DNA from: Streptomyces sp. NBC_00483
Lineage (GTDB): Bacteria > Actinomycetota > Actinomycetes > Streptomycetales > Streptomycetaceae
NCBI RefSeq assembly: GCF_036013745.1
Contig: NZ_CP107880.1
Span: 7,254,001 to 7,318,000, forward strand
Reading direction: 5' to 3'
DNA length: 64,000 nt
How positions within the stretch are numbered: position 1 is the stretch's first letter; the number at the start of each line of letters is the position of its first letter. Shown here piece by piece: positions 44,070 through 56,106 of the stretch. Below the pieces are notes generated by a model, which saw only the letters and a program-made list of their open reading frames with translations, was not told where the DNA came from and did not search any database. The translations under genes were made by a program, and so were the position numbers.

Positions 44070-44165
44070 GGTTTTGGAGCGAGTGCTACATAACGTGCTA
44101 GCGTCCTGCGGTGAGGGCGCGGCGGACTGTCGCCGCGCTAGTTATGAAGCGCACGCTCCAAAACC
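44070..44165. promoter_or_regulatory. Mirrored pair of TetR-type operators
   Basis: GGTTTTGGAGCG (44070-44081) and its exact reverse complement (44154-44165) face each other. The similarity extends inward to about 25 bases (GYGCT then CATAAC). Between them lies a perfect hairpin GCGCGGCG/CGCCGCGC (44117-44138). Each operator is itself a loose palindrome (TGGAGC-N4-GCTaCA). A TAGCGT -10 box at 44099-44104 sits between them. The TTTTGGAGC core recurs ahead of the TetR gene. Confidence 0.7.
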
Positions 44166-44225
44166 ATTGGAGCGAGAAGTGGACGGGGCGCGCGCTCGAG
44201 AACGACAGGGAAAGGAAGAGAACCC

Positions 44226-45416
44226 ATGCCACTCGCCGTCTACGTCCTGGGGCTCGGCATCTTCACGCAGGGCACGTCCGAGTTCATGCTCTCCGGGCTG
44301 CTCCCGGACATGGCCGCCGACCTGGGGGTGTCGATCCCCGACGCGGGGCTGCTCATCTCGGCCTTCGCGCTCGGCATGGTCGTCGGTGCGCCGCTGCTCG
44401 CCGTGGCGACGCTGCGCCTGCCGCGCCGCGCCACGCTCGTCGGGCTCCAGGTGGTGTTCGTGGCGGCGCACGTCGTCGGCGCGCTCGCCCCCGGGTACGG
44501 GCTGCTGTTCGCGACCCGGGTGATCGGTGCCCTCGCATACGCCGGGTTCTGGGCCGTCGCCGTGGCCACCGCCGTCAGCCTCGTGCCCGCGAGCGCCAAG
44601 AGCCGTGCGGTCGCCGTGGTCGCGGGCGGCCTCACTCTCGCCACGATCGTGGGCGTCCCCGCCGGAACCATCCTGAGCCAGCACGCCAGTTGGCGCGCCG
44701 CGTTCTGGGCGGTGGCCGCGGCGACCGTGGTCAGTGCGGTCAGTACCGTCCTCGCGCTACCGGCCGACCGGGCCGCGAAGGGCGGCGCGGAGGGGGCTCG
44801 CTCGGTCCGTGCGGAGCTGCGCGGCATGGCCCGCCCCGCCCTCTGGCTCTCCTACGCCATCACCGCCTTCACCTTCGGCGCGGTCATCGTGACCTTCAGC
44901 TATCTGGCGTCGCTGCTCACCGACGTCACCGGGATCCGCGACGCCTGGGTGCCCGTACTGCTCGCGCTCTTCGGCGCGGGCGGACTGCTCGGCCTCGTCA
45001 TCGGCGGCCGCACCGCGCAGGTCGCCCCGCTGGCCACGCTCGGCTGGGGGCTCGGGGCCCTCGCCGTGATCTCGGGGCTGCTCGCGGTGGCCGCGCACAC
45101 GGCGGTCGTGGTCGTCGCCCTCGTCTTCGCGCTCGGCGTGGCCGGATACGTCACCAACCCTGCTCTCCAGTCCCGCGTGTTCACGCTCGTGCCCGCCGCG
45201 CCCACCCTCGTCGGCGCCACCAACACGGCCGCGTTCAACGTCGGCAACACCCTCGCCCCGCTCCTCGGCGGGCTCGCGATCGACGCGGGCCTCGGGTACG
45301 CGTCCGTGGCGTGGGTGGGAGCGGCGCTCGCGGCGGTGGGTCTGGTGGGCGTGCTGTGGGCAGTCCGCCTGGAGCGTCGAGCCGAGAGTTTTGTACCAGT
45401 GCTCCAAAACTCGTAG
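44226..45416 (+). CDS. MFS efflux pump, Cmx/CmlR chloramphenicol-resistance type
   Basis: A 396-residue, 12-helix transporter whose N-terminus 'MPLAVYVLGLGIF' followed by 'TQGTSEFMLSGLLPDMA' is the hallmark of the Streptomyces Cml/Cmx chloramphenicol exporters. Helix 5 keeps the antiporter motif C region 'AGGLTLATIVGVPAGTILSQ'. The ATG is preceded by AAGGAAGAG. It is expected to export phenicols or similar molecules. A TetR gene follows 9 bp downstream, and three TTTTGGAGC operators flank the pump, so induction by a ligand of that TetR is likely. Confidence 0.87.
   Translation: MPLAVYVLGLGIFTQGTSEFMLSGLLPDMAADLGVSIPDAGLLISAFALGMVVGAPLLAVATLRLPRRATLVGLQVVFVAAHVVGALAPGYGLLFATRVIGALAYAGFWAVAVATAVSLVPASAKSRAVAVVAGGLTLATIVGVPAGTILSQHASWRAAFWAVAAATVVSAVSTVLALPADRAAKGGAEGARSVRAELRGMARPALWLSYAITAFTFGAVIVTFSYLASLLTDVTGIRDAWVPVLLALFGAGGLLGLVIGGRTAQVAPLATLGWGLGALAVISGLLAVAAHTAVVVVALVFALGVAGYVTNPALQSRVFTLVPAAPTLVGATNTAAFNVGNTLAPLLGGLAIDAGLGYASVAWVGAALAAVGLVGVLWAVRLERRAESFVPVLQNS
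45386..45412. promoter_or_regulatory. Third TetR-type operator, inside the pump's 3' end
   Basis: GAGTTTTG and CAAAACTC are perfect 8-bp arms around 11 bases. The reverse strand reads TTTTGGAGC as in the pump operators. The site covers the last codons of the pump gene and ends 13 bp before the TetR ATG, so it could let the repressor control itself separately. Confidence 0.65.
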
Positions 45417-45425
45417 TCTTGCGGT

Positions 45426-46046
45426 ATGGCGAGGCCACGGCAGTTCGACGAGGAGCGGGTCATCGGCGCGGCGATGGACACGTTCTGGCGGCACGGGTAC
45501 GAGGGGACGTCCACGCGCGACCTGTGCGACAGCACCGGGCTCGGCCCCTCCAGCCTCTACAACACCTTCGGCGGCAAGCGGCAGTTGTACCTGCGCGCCC
45601 TGGAGCGCTACCACGACACCGCCACCGCCGAGCAGATGGAGATCCTCGCCGGGCCCGGTTCGGCGGGCCGGCGGCTGCGCGCCCTGATGGTGCACGCCGT
45701 CGACACCGACCTCGCCGCCGCGGAGGCGGACCCGCACGGCTGCTTCGCGATCAACGCCGCGATCGAGGCGGCGGCGCACGACCCCGACGTCAAGCAGGTG
45801 GTGCGCCGCACCTTCGACCGGGTCGAGGGCGCGATCCGGACGGTCGTCGCGGCGGGGCAGGGCGCGGGCGAGTTCCGCACGGACATCGACACGCGCACCC
45901 TGGCCCGCCAGGTGCAGAGCGCGTACTACGGCCTACGGGTACTGAGCCGGGCCCAGGACCGCCGCACCCTCCTGTCGACGATCCGGGCCACGCTGACCAC
46001 GCTGAGCGCGCCCCCGGAGAGGGCCGGGGCTACGGCCGCACCGTGA
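45426..46046 (+). CDS. TetR family regulator
   Basis: A 206-residue regulator with the N-terminal HTH 'TSTRDLCDSTGLGPSSLYNTFGGKRQLYLRAL' (residues about 25-56). The C-terminal ligand domain is of the TetR_C_16/33 kind ('GCFAINAAIEAAAHDPDV', 'QVQSAYYGLRVLSRA'). It follows the efflux gene and three matching palindromes flank both, so it is probably the pump's repressor and autoregulated. Its stop overlaps the end of the convergent oxidoreductase gene by 17 bp. Confidence 0.87.
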   Translation: MARPRQFDEERVIGAAMDTFWRHGYEGTSTRDLCDSTGLGPSSLYNTFGGKRQLYLRALERYHDTATAEQMEILAGPGSAGRRLRALMVHAVDTDLAAAEADPHGCFAINAAIEAAAHDPDVKQVVRRTFDRVEGAIRTVVAAGQGAGEFRTDIDTRTLARQVQSAYYGLRVLSRAQDRRTLLSTIRATLTTLSAPPERAGATAAP

Positions 46047-46989
46047 GCACGAGCTTCCCGGTCACCCGCCCCGTGTCACCCTCCGCGTGCGCCTTGGCGG
46101 CCTCGGCCAGCGGGTACGTGTCCGCCACGTGCACCTTGAGCTTGCCCGACTCGACGAGTTCGGTGACGGCCCGCATCCCCGCCTGATCGTGCTCGACGAG
46201 CATGTCCGTCGCTCGCACCCCGAGCTCGGCGGCGCGCGCCGCGACGTCCCCGAACTGCCCCGGCAGCAGTGAGACGAGAATGCCGCCCGGCTTCAGCACG
46301 TCCAGGGAGCGCAGCCGGTCCTCGCCGCCCAGGGTGTCGAGCACGATGTCGATGTCACGGACCTCGGCCGCGACGTCCGTGGTGCGGTAGTCGACGACCT
46401 CGTCCGCGCCAAGGCCCCGTACGAACTCGTGCTTGGCGGCCGACGCCGTCCCGATGACGTACGCGCCGCGTTCCTTGGCGATCTGCACCGCCACATGCCC
46501 CACGCCGCCGGCCGCGGCCTGCACCAACACCCGCTGTCCCGGCGCCACTTGGGCGATGTCGACCAGGGCCTGCCAGGCGGTGAGCCCGACGAGCGGCAGC
46601 GCACCCGCCTCGACATGGCTCAGCCCCGCGGGCTTCGGCACGAAGGCGCGGGCGGGCCCGGCCACGTACTCGGCGTGCGAGCCGGCCCCGTACGGATACG
46701 GCAGCATGCCGAGCACCTCGTCGCCCGGCTTGAACAGGGCGACGCCGAGACCCACGGCCTCGACGACCCCGGACACGTCCCAGCCGAGCACGAACGGCGG
46801 CTCGCCCAGGAAGAGCCCGGAGCTGCGGTGCTTGTAGTCGGTGGGGTTGAGGCCCGCCGCGTGCACGGCGACCACGATCTGCCCGATGCCCGGCTTCGGG
46901 CGCGGAACCTCGACTTCCTGGAGCACCTCGGGCGCCCCGAGGGTGTCCTGGCTGATGGCCTTCATGGTGGTGGTGTTCTCGTCGCTCAT
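46030..46989 (-). CDS. NADP-dependent oxidoreductase (quinone reductase-like MDR)
   Basis: A 319-residue zinc-free medium-chain dehydrogenase. The N-terminal GroES-like half contains 'AVHAAGLNPTDYKHRSSG', and the Rossmann loop is 'VLVQAAAGGVGHVAVQIAKERGA'. The absence of the catalytic zinc ligands places it with quinone oxidoreductases and enoyl reductases. The start was set at ATG 46989 (MSDENTTT); ATG 46962 (MKAISQD) is nearly as good. It is divergent from an AraC/DJ-1 regulator that probably controls it. Confidence 0.87.
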   Translation of the reverse strand: MSDENTTTMKAISQDTLGAPEVLQEVEVPRPKPGIGQIVVAVHAAGLNPTDYKHRSSGLFLGEPPFVLGWDVSGVVEAVGLGVALFKPGDEVLGMLPYPYGAGSHAEYVAGPARAFVPKPAGLSHVEAGALPLVGLTAWQALVDIAQVAPGQRVLVQAAAGGVGHVAVQIAKERGAYVIGTASAAKHEFVRGLGADEVVDYRTTDVAAEVRDIDIVLDTLGGEDRLRSLDVLKPGGILVSLLPGQFGDVAARAAELGVRATDMLVEHDQAGMRAVTELVESGKLKVHVADTYPLAEAAKAHAEGDTGRVTGKLVLTVRP

Positions 46990-47047
46990 GAATCCAGCCT
47001 GCGCCACGGAAGCGGAACCGGACAATGGCAAGATGGTCATCCAGCGA

Positions 47048-47053
47048 TAGAAT
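47048..47053 (+). promoter_or_regulatory. TAGAAT -10 box of a leaderless transcript
   Basis: TAGAAT lies 6 bases before the ATG at 47060, the spacing expected when transcription begins at the start codon. TGGCAA at 47026-47031 could be the -35 (16-base spacer). Confidence 0.45.
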
Positions 47054-47059
47054 CGTGCC

Positions 47060-48061
47060 ATGACTGGATTGGGTGCCGAATCTCCCCTCGCCCGGCACGA
47101 GGGCCCGCCCCACCGCGTGGTCGTGCTCGCGCTCGACGGGGTCTACCCCTTCGAGCTCGGCATCCCGAAGCGGGTCTTCGGCTCGGCGGGCGACGCCTAC
47201 GAGGTCGTGACCTGCGCCGCGACATCGACCCGCACCGTACGCACGGACGCCGACTTCACGATCACCGTCGCGCACGGCCCGGAGGCCCTGGAGACCGCGG
47301 ACACCGTGATCGTCCCGCCGTACGACATGTCCCGCATCGCCGAGCCGCTGCCCGCCGCCGAACGGGCCGCGCTCGCCCGCATCAGGCCCGGCGCCCGTAC
47401 CGTCTCCATCTGCACGGGAGCGTTCGCGCTGGCCGAGGCCGGCATGCTCGACGGCCGGCGCGCCACCACGCACTGGTCGCTCGCGGACCGCTTCCGCCGG
47501 ATGTTCCCGTACGTCGCCCTGGACCCGGACGTGCTGTTCGTCGAGGACGGCGACGTACTGACGTCCGCGGGCGCGGCCTCCGGCCTCGACGTCTGCCTGC
47601 ACCTGGTGCGCTCCGACCACGGCAGCGCCCTCGCCAACTTCGTGGCCAAGTGCTGCGTCGTCCCGCCGTGGCGCGAGGGCGGCCAGGCCCAGTACATCGA
47701 GCAGCCCGTCCCCGACGAGGGCGAGACCGGCACCGCGCCCGCCCGCGCCTGGGCCCTGGAGCGGCTCGACCGGCCACTCGCCCTGCGGGAGCTGGCCGCG
47801 CACGCCCGGATGAGCCCGCGCACGTTCGCCCGCCGCTTCCAGGAGGAGACCGGCACGAGCCCCGGCCGCTGGCTGATCCTGCAGCGCGTGCACCGCGCCC
47901 GCCATCTCCTGGAATCCACGGACCTCCCGGTGGACCGCATCGCGGCGGAGGTCGGCTTCGCCACCGGCACGTCCCTGCGCCAGCACCTGCACGCCACCAT
48001 CGGGGTCACCCCGCAGGCGTACCGCCGCACGTTCAGGGCGGGGCCGGTGGGGGCGACGTGA
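47060..48061 (+). CDS. DJ-1/PfpI-AraC fusion regulator (GlxA family)
   Basis: A 333-residue regulator. Residues about 15-190 are a DJ-1/PfpI domain ('VVVLALDGVYPFELGIPKRVF', with 'SICTGAFALAEAGMLDGRRATTHW' carrying the nucleophile-elbow cysteine). Residues 225-325 hold two AraC helices ('LRELAAHARMSPRTFARRFQEE', 'VDRIAAEVGFATGTSLRQHL'). It starts 70 bp from the divergent oxidoreductase gene, its likely target. Three 14-bp repeats resembling the gene's own last bases follow the stop. Confidence 0.88.
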   Translation: MTGLGAESPLARHEGPPHRVVVLALDGVYPFELGIPKRVFGSAGDAYEVVTCAATSTRTVRTDADFTITVAHGPEALETADTVIVPPYDMSRIAEPLPAAERAALARIRPGARTVSICTGAFALAEAGMLDGRRATTHWSLADRFRRMFPYVALDPDVLFVEDGDVLTSAGAASGLDVCLHLVRSDHGSALANFVAKCCVVPPWREGGQAQYIEQPVPDEGETGTAPARAWALERLDRPLALRELAAHARMSPRTFARRFQEETGTSPGRWLILQRVHRARHLLESTDLPVDRIAAEVGFATGTSLRQHLHATIGVTPQAYRRTFRAGPVGAT

Positions 48062-48103
48062 GGGGCGCGATGCAAGGGGCGCGACGCAAGGGGCGCGATG
48101 TGA
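48062..48103 (+). repeat. Three 14-bp tandem repeats after the GlxA-type gene
   Basis: GGGGCGCGATGCAA, GGGGCGCGACGCAA and GGGGCGCGATGTGA follow each other directly after the TGA. The gene ends GGGGGCGACGTGA, so the units look like diverged copies of the gene tail. Confidence 0.7.
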
Positions 48104-48105
48104 GC

Positions 48106-48158
48106 GGGGACTGTGACGTCTGACCACGGAAATATCGTGGTCAGACGTCACAGTCCCC
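48106..48158. terminator. Bidirectional terminator, perfect 23-bp stem
   Basis: Arms of 23 bp beginning GGGGACTGTGACGTC pair perfectly around the loop GAAATAT. The element lies between the convergent GlxA-type and nadE genes. Its GGGACTGTGACG core is the same as in the hairpin at 21920-21970. Confidence 0.85.
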
Positions 48159-48183
48159 AGAGATCACGGGAACACCCTCCGGA

Positions 48184-50229
<2,046 letters not shown>

Positions 50230-50293
50230 CCGTCCATGATGTCAACCGGGCCGGGGCCGTGCGCGGCGGGGCCCCGGACGGCGGGGCTCCGGG

Positions 50294-50359
50294 GCGCGGG
50301 CGTCCGAGTTCGGAAGCGCGGGCGCCCGAATGCGGAGGCGCGGGCGCCCGGGTTCGGGA
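50294..50359. repeat. Three 22-bp tandem repeats upstream of nadE
   Basis: Units beginning GCGCGGGCG(T/C)CCGA and ending in TCGGAA/GCGGAG/TCGGGA occur at 50294-50315, 50316-50337 and 50338-50359. They lie 65 bp or more before the nadE start, in the 319-bp gap shared with the EACC1-like gene. No ORF was recognised there. Confidence 0.65.
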
Positions 50360-50474
50360 TTTCGGACGTTTCGTGAACTGTTCTGTCGGGAGTCGGCCGG
50401 GAAGCGACGGTTCCCTGATCGTGGCGTGACCGTAGTGGTTCGGCAGGCTCCTCGTGCGGGGAGACTTCTCCGCG

Positions 50475-50497
50475 ATTCCCTTACGCAGTAGGGGAAT
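50475..50497. promoter_or_regulatory. 10-3-10 inverted repeat upstream of the caspase module
   Basis: ATTCCCTTAC-GCA-GTAGGGGAAT has 9 of 10 paired positions and lies 52 bp before the EACC1-like start. Its AT content and symmetry stand out in this GC-rich gap. It is a candidate operator or promoter-associated site for the two-gene module. Confidence 0.5.
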
Positions 50498-50548
50498 TGT
50501 GGAAGCGTCTTCGTGGCGCGGGCGGAGGGCACGCGAACAGGGGGAAGC

Positions 50549-50962
50549 GTGGAGATCAGGTTCTCGGTACCGCAGGGCGTGGGGGACACAGGGGGAGAGG
50601 GCGGAGAGGGCGCCAAGGAACTCGCGTCGCTCCGGGACTGGCTGGAGGACGACGACGAGCTGCGCTCCGCGGGAGCGCGCGTCGAGAGCGCGTACGCGGA
50701 CCGGCCCGGCGCGATGGGCGACGTACTCGAATGGGTCGGCGTCGCCTGCGGTGCGGCGTCCCTGGCGATCGACGTGACGCACAGCGTGCGCGCCTGGTGG
50801 CGCAGCCGCGGCCACGACGGGGAGATCACGTTCGTCGTGCGGGGCGAGGACGTCGACCGGATCCGCGGGCTGCTGCACGATGCCGGCCTGAGAGATGGCG
50901 ACCGTGACGGCGACAGCGACCGCGATGGCGAGAGTGACCGTGACGGCGGAGCCTCCCGATGA
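50549..50962 (+). CDS. EACC1-like effector-associated small protein
   Basis: A 137-residue protein beginning VEIRFSVPQG, with 'LASLRDWLEDDDELR', one hydrophobic helix ('MGDVLEWVGVACGAASLAIDV') and 'ITFVVRGEDVDRIRGLL'. This pattern matches effector-associated constant component 1, a small adaptor that accompanies variable effectors in actinobacterial conflict systems. The last 20 residues are an Asp/Arg/Gly repeat (RDGDRDGDSDRDG), encoded by short DNA repeats. The GTG at 50549 has AGGGGGAAG just upstream. Its TGA overlaps the caspase ATG (ATGA), so the two are produced together. Confidence 0.75.
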   Translation: MEIRFSVPQGVGDTGGEGGEGAKELASLRDWLEDDDELRSAGARVESAYADRPGAMGDVLEWVGVACGAASLAIDVTHSVRAWWRSRGHDGEITFVVRGEDVDRIRGLLHDAGLRDGDRDGDSDRDGESDRDGGASR

Positions 50963-53031
50963 CGCAGGCCGAGGGCCCCGCGAGAAACGGGGCGCGCCGC
51001 GCGGACCCGGGGAGCGCAGAGCCGCAGCGCATCGGCCCGCAACGCGGGGACCCGCAGCGCGTCGGTGCGCGGCGCATCGACCCGGAGAAGTCGGCCTGCC
51101 TGCTGATCGGGGTCAACGACTACCGGCACGACACGATGGAGCGCCTCGACAGCGTCGAGCACAACCTGCGGCGACTGCGGGACGTGCTGACCGACCCGGA
51201 CATCGGCGGCTTCCCCGACGAGCGCGTCCAGGTCCTGCCCAATCCCGTCGCGGCCCGCGACGTGACCGTGGCGATCGAGGTCGCGGGCCGGCTCGCCGCC
51301 GAGGACACGCTCATCGTCTACTACGCGGGCCACGGCGTGCGCGAGGGCGAGGACAACCGGCTGTTCCTGACGCTGCCCGGCACGGAGCGGGGCCAGCCGG
51401 AGACCTGCGTCGACACCATGTACGTACGCAAGGCCATCAACCGGTCGCCCGCTCCCCGGACCGTGCTCATCCTGGACTGCTGCTACAGCGCCCAGTGGGC
51501 CAGGGACAGCCGGATGTCCGGGGGAGAGAGCGGCGCCGACCTCGCTGCGCGCTCCGTCCGCGACCTCAAGGGCCTCTACCTGATGGCCTCTTCGCCGCAC
51601 AACCGCGCCTCGCACGCGCCCGACCCGGACCGCTGCTCGGTCTTCACCGGCGCCCTCGTCGACGTGCTCGAACAGGGCGACCCGGACCCCGGCGCGGGCG
51701 AGACGGTCACCCTGAAGGACATCTACCAGCGGGTGCGGACGCGCGTCGAGGAGTGGGTGGCCGAGCAGGACCGCAGCGACGCGGCGGCCCCGCTGTGCAC
51801 GGACGAGAACGGGCTGGGGGAGTACGCCTTCGTCCGCAACGCCGCCCGCCGCCCCGTCCAGGCCCCGCCCCCGGCGCCGGTGCCGCCGCCGAAGCGGGGC
51901 CGCCTCGCCATCGGCATCGCGATCGGCCTGGTGCTCGGTCTCACCGCAGGATTCGGCATCCCCTACCTCCAGGACCGGCTGGACGAACCGCCTCCCAAGC
52001 CCCACAAAGAGGCGCGCGGCCCCTGCTCCGCGCGTGCGGCCCTGCTCGACCACTCCGACGCGCTCGACAAGACGGAGGTCGACAACGAGCCGGTGGCGGG
52101 GCTGTCCGGACTCGCGTACGCGCCGGACGAGTCGAGGCTGGCGTACGCGGTGGCCGACAACGACGCCGTGCGGATCTTCCCGATCAGGTTCGGCTCGCCC
52201 GACGCGCTGGCACCGGTGGCCCAGCGGGCGCGCACCCTGCGCGCGGCCGGGGGCGGCCCGCTGAGCGGCTGGTTCGACGCCGAGGCCGTCGCCGTGGAGA
52301 AGGACGGCGGCACGGCGCTCGTGGCGGGCGAGACCGAACCCACCATCCGCCGGTTCGACCTGCGCACGGGCCGCCAGAAGGGGGAACCGCTGCCGATCCC
52401 CGAGGTCTTCGAGATCTACCCGAAGGGCGCCGCGACGGCGGGCCGCACCATCGAGGCCATGGCGCTGTCGCCGAGCGACAAGTACCTGTTCGTGGCGGTG
52501 GAGGCCCCGCTCGCCGGGGACGGCGACGAACGCGGCCGCAACCTCATGCGCATCCAGCGCTACGAGCGGCGCACCGACGGCACCTTCGAACCCGACGCCC
52601 AGTTCGCCTACCGCGGCGACGAGGGCCTCGGCCTCGCCGACCTCGTGGCGGTCTCCGACACCCGGCTGCTCGCCCTGGAACGGCAGTACGTGGCCGGGCT
52701 CGGGAACTCGGTGCACGTCAAGGACCTCTCGCTGGCCGAGGCCCAGGACGTGACCGACAAGAAGCAGCTCTACAGGGCGCCCGCCGACGTCTTCATCGCG
52801 GGCCGCGCCCTCTTCGACCTGGCCCGTTGCCCCGAAGGCAGCCCCGGCGAGGTGAGCGGCGCCGGGAACCCCCAGTCGAACGAGCTCCTGGACAACGTGG
52901 AGGGCATGACCCTCGGCGACTCCATCAAGAACGGACCGTACAAGGGCCGCAGACACCTGCTCCTCGTCTCGGACGACAACCGCAACAAGGCGCAGACGAC
53001 GCGGCTCTACTCCTTCGCGGTGAGACTCTGA
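50959..53031 (+). CDS. Caspase-TM-phytase-like fusion protein
   Basis: A 690-residue protein in three parts. A caspase/metacaspase domain covers about 45-290, with His125 in 'YYAGHG' and catalytic Cys175 in 'LDCCYSAQ'. After a Pro-rich linker and a K-R-G-R stop there is one membrane helix at about 313-333. Residues about 360-690 match the esterase-like phytase beta-propeller ('LSGLAYAPDESRLAYAV', 'FDAEAVAVEKDGG', 'IEAMALSPSDKYLFVAVEAP', 'NVEGMTLGD'). By the positive-inside rule the caspase is cytoplasmic and the propeller outside. Coupled to the EACC1-like gene, it looks like a membrane-spanning sensor-protease. Activity is unproven. Confidence 0.85.
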   Translation: MTQAEGPARNGARRADPGSAEPQRIGPQRGDPQRVGARRIDPEKSACLLIGVNDYRHDTMERLDSVEHNLRRLRDVLTDPDIGGFPDERVQVLPNPVAARDVTVAIEVAGRLAAEDTLIVYYAGHGVREGEDNRLFLTLPGTERGQPETCVDTMYVRKAINRSPAPRTVLILDCCYSAQWARDSRMSGGESGADLAARSVRDLKGLYLMASSPHNRASHAPDPDRCSVFTGALVDVLEQGDPDPGAGETVTLKDIYQRVRTRVEEWVAEQDRSDAAAPLCTDENGLGEYAFVRNAARRPVQAPPPAPVPPPKRGRLAIGIAIGLVLGLTAGFGIPYLQDRLDEPPPKPHKEARGPCSARAALLDHSDALDKTEVDNEPVAGLSGLAYAPDESRLAYAVADNDAVRIFPIRFGSPDALAPVAQRARTLRAAGGGPLSGWFDAEAVAVEKDGGTALVAGETEPTIRRFDLRTGRQKGEPLPIPEVFEIYPKGAATAGRTIEAMALSPSDKYLFVAVEAPLAGDGDERGRNLMRIQRYERRTDGTFEPDAQFAYRGDEGLGLADLVAVSDTRLLALERQYVAGLGNSVHVKDLSLAEAQDVTDKKQLYRAPADVFIAGRALFDLARCPEGSPGEVSGAGNPQSNELLDNVEGMTLGDSIKNGPYKGRRHLLLVSDDNRNKAQTTRLYSFAVRL

Positions 53032-53068
53032 CGCGGTGAAACCCTGATCCTTCGCGGTGAGACTCTGA
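53011..53068 (+). repeat. Duplicated tail of the caspase gene with its stop
   Basis: The last 21 bases of the gene (TCCTTCGCGGTGAG then ACTCTGA) recur identically at 53048-53068, 37 bp downstream. A shorter variant, CGCGGTGAAACCCTGA, lies between them. Confidence 0.8.
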
Positions 53069-53163
53069 GCAGAGCGCGGGAATCTGGCGGCAACCTTCCC
53101 GCCCCCGGCGGCGACTTCCGTACACGACGGCCGCTACGCCCCTGCCCCTAGGGCGGTCGTCAG

Positions 53164-53202
53164 GTCGGCCGGGGCAGCGATGGGACCGCCGCCCCGGCCG
53201 AC
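53164..53202. terminator. Terminator hairpin between caspase and lacZ genes
   Basis: GTCGGCCGGGGC and GCCCCGGCCGAC are perfect 12-bp arms around a 15-base loop, placed between the convergent caspase and beta-galactosidase genes. No T-run follows. Confidence 0.75.
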
Positions 53203-53217
53203 ACGGGCGTGAGGGGG

Positions 53218-56106
<2,889 letters not shown>

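Noticed and set aside
44111..46186. Open frame of 691 codons overlapping the Cml-type pump
   Set aside because: Out of frame with the pump and TetR genes; Arg/Ala/Gly-rich shadow with no homology seen.
48062..48103. Possible CRISPR-like array
   Set aside because: Units are 14 bp and contiguous, with no spacers and no cas genes; it is a tandem repeat.
50513..50548. Upstream ATG extending the EACC1-like protein by 12 residues
   Set aside because: The GTG at 50549 has the better Shine-Dalgarno and begins with the family's V-x-I-R-F start.
53032..53163. Possible small gene after the caspase
   Set aside because: No start with a ribosome-binding site and no coding bias; the region consists of tail repeats leading into the terminator.
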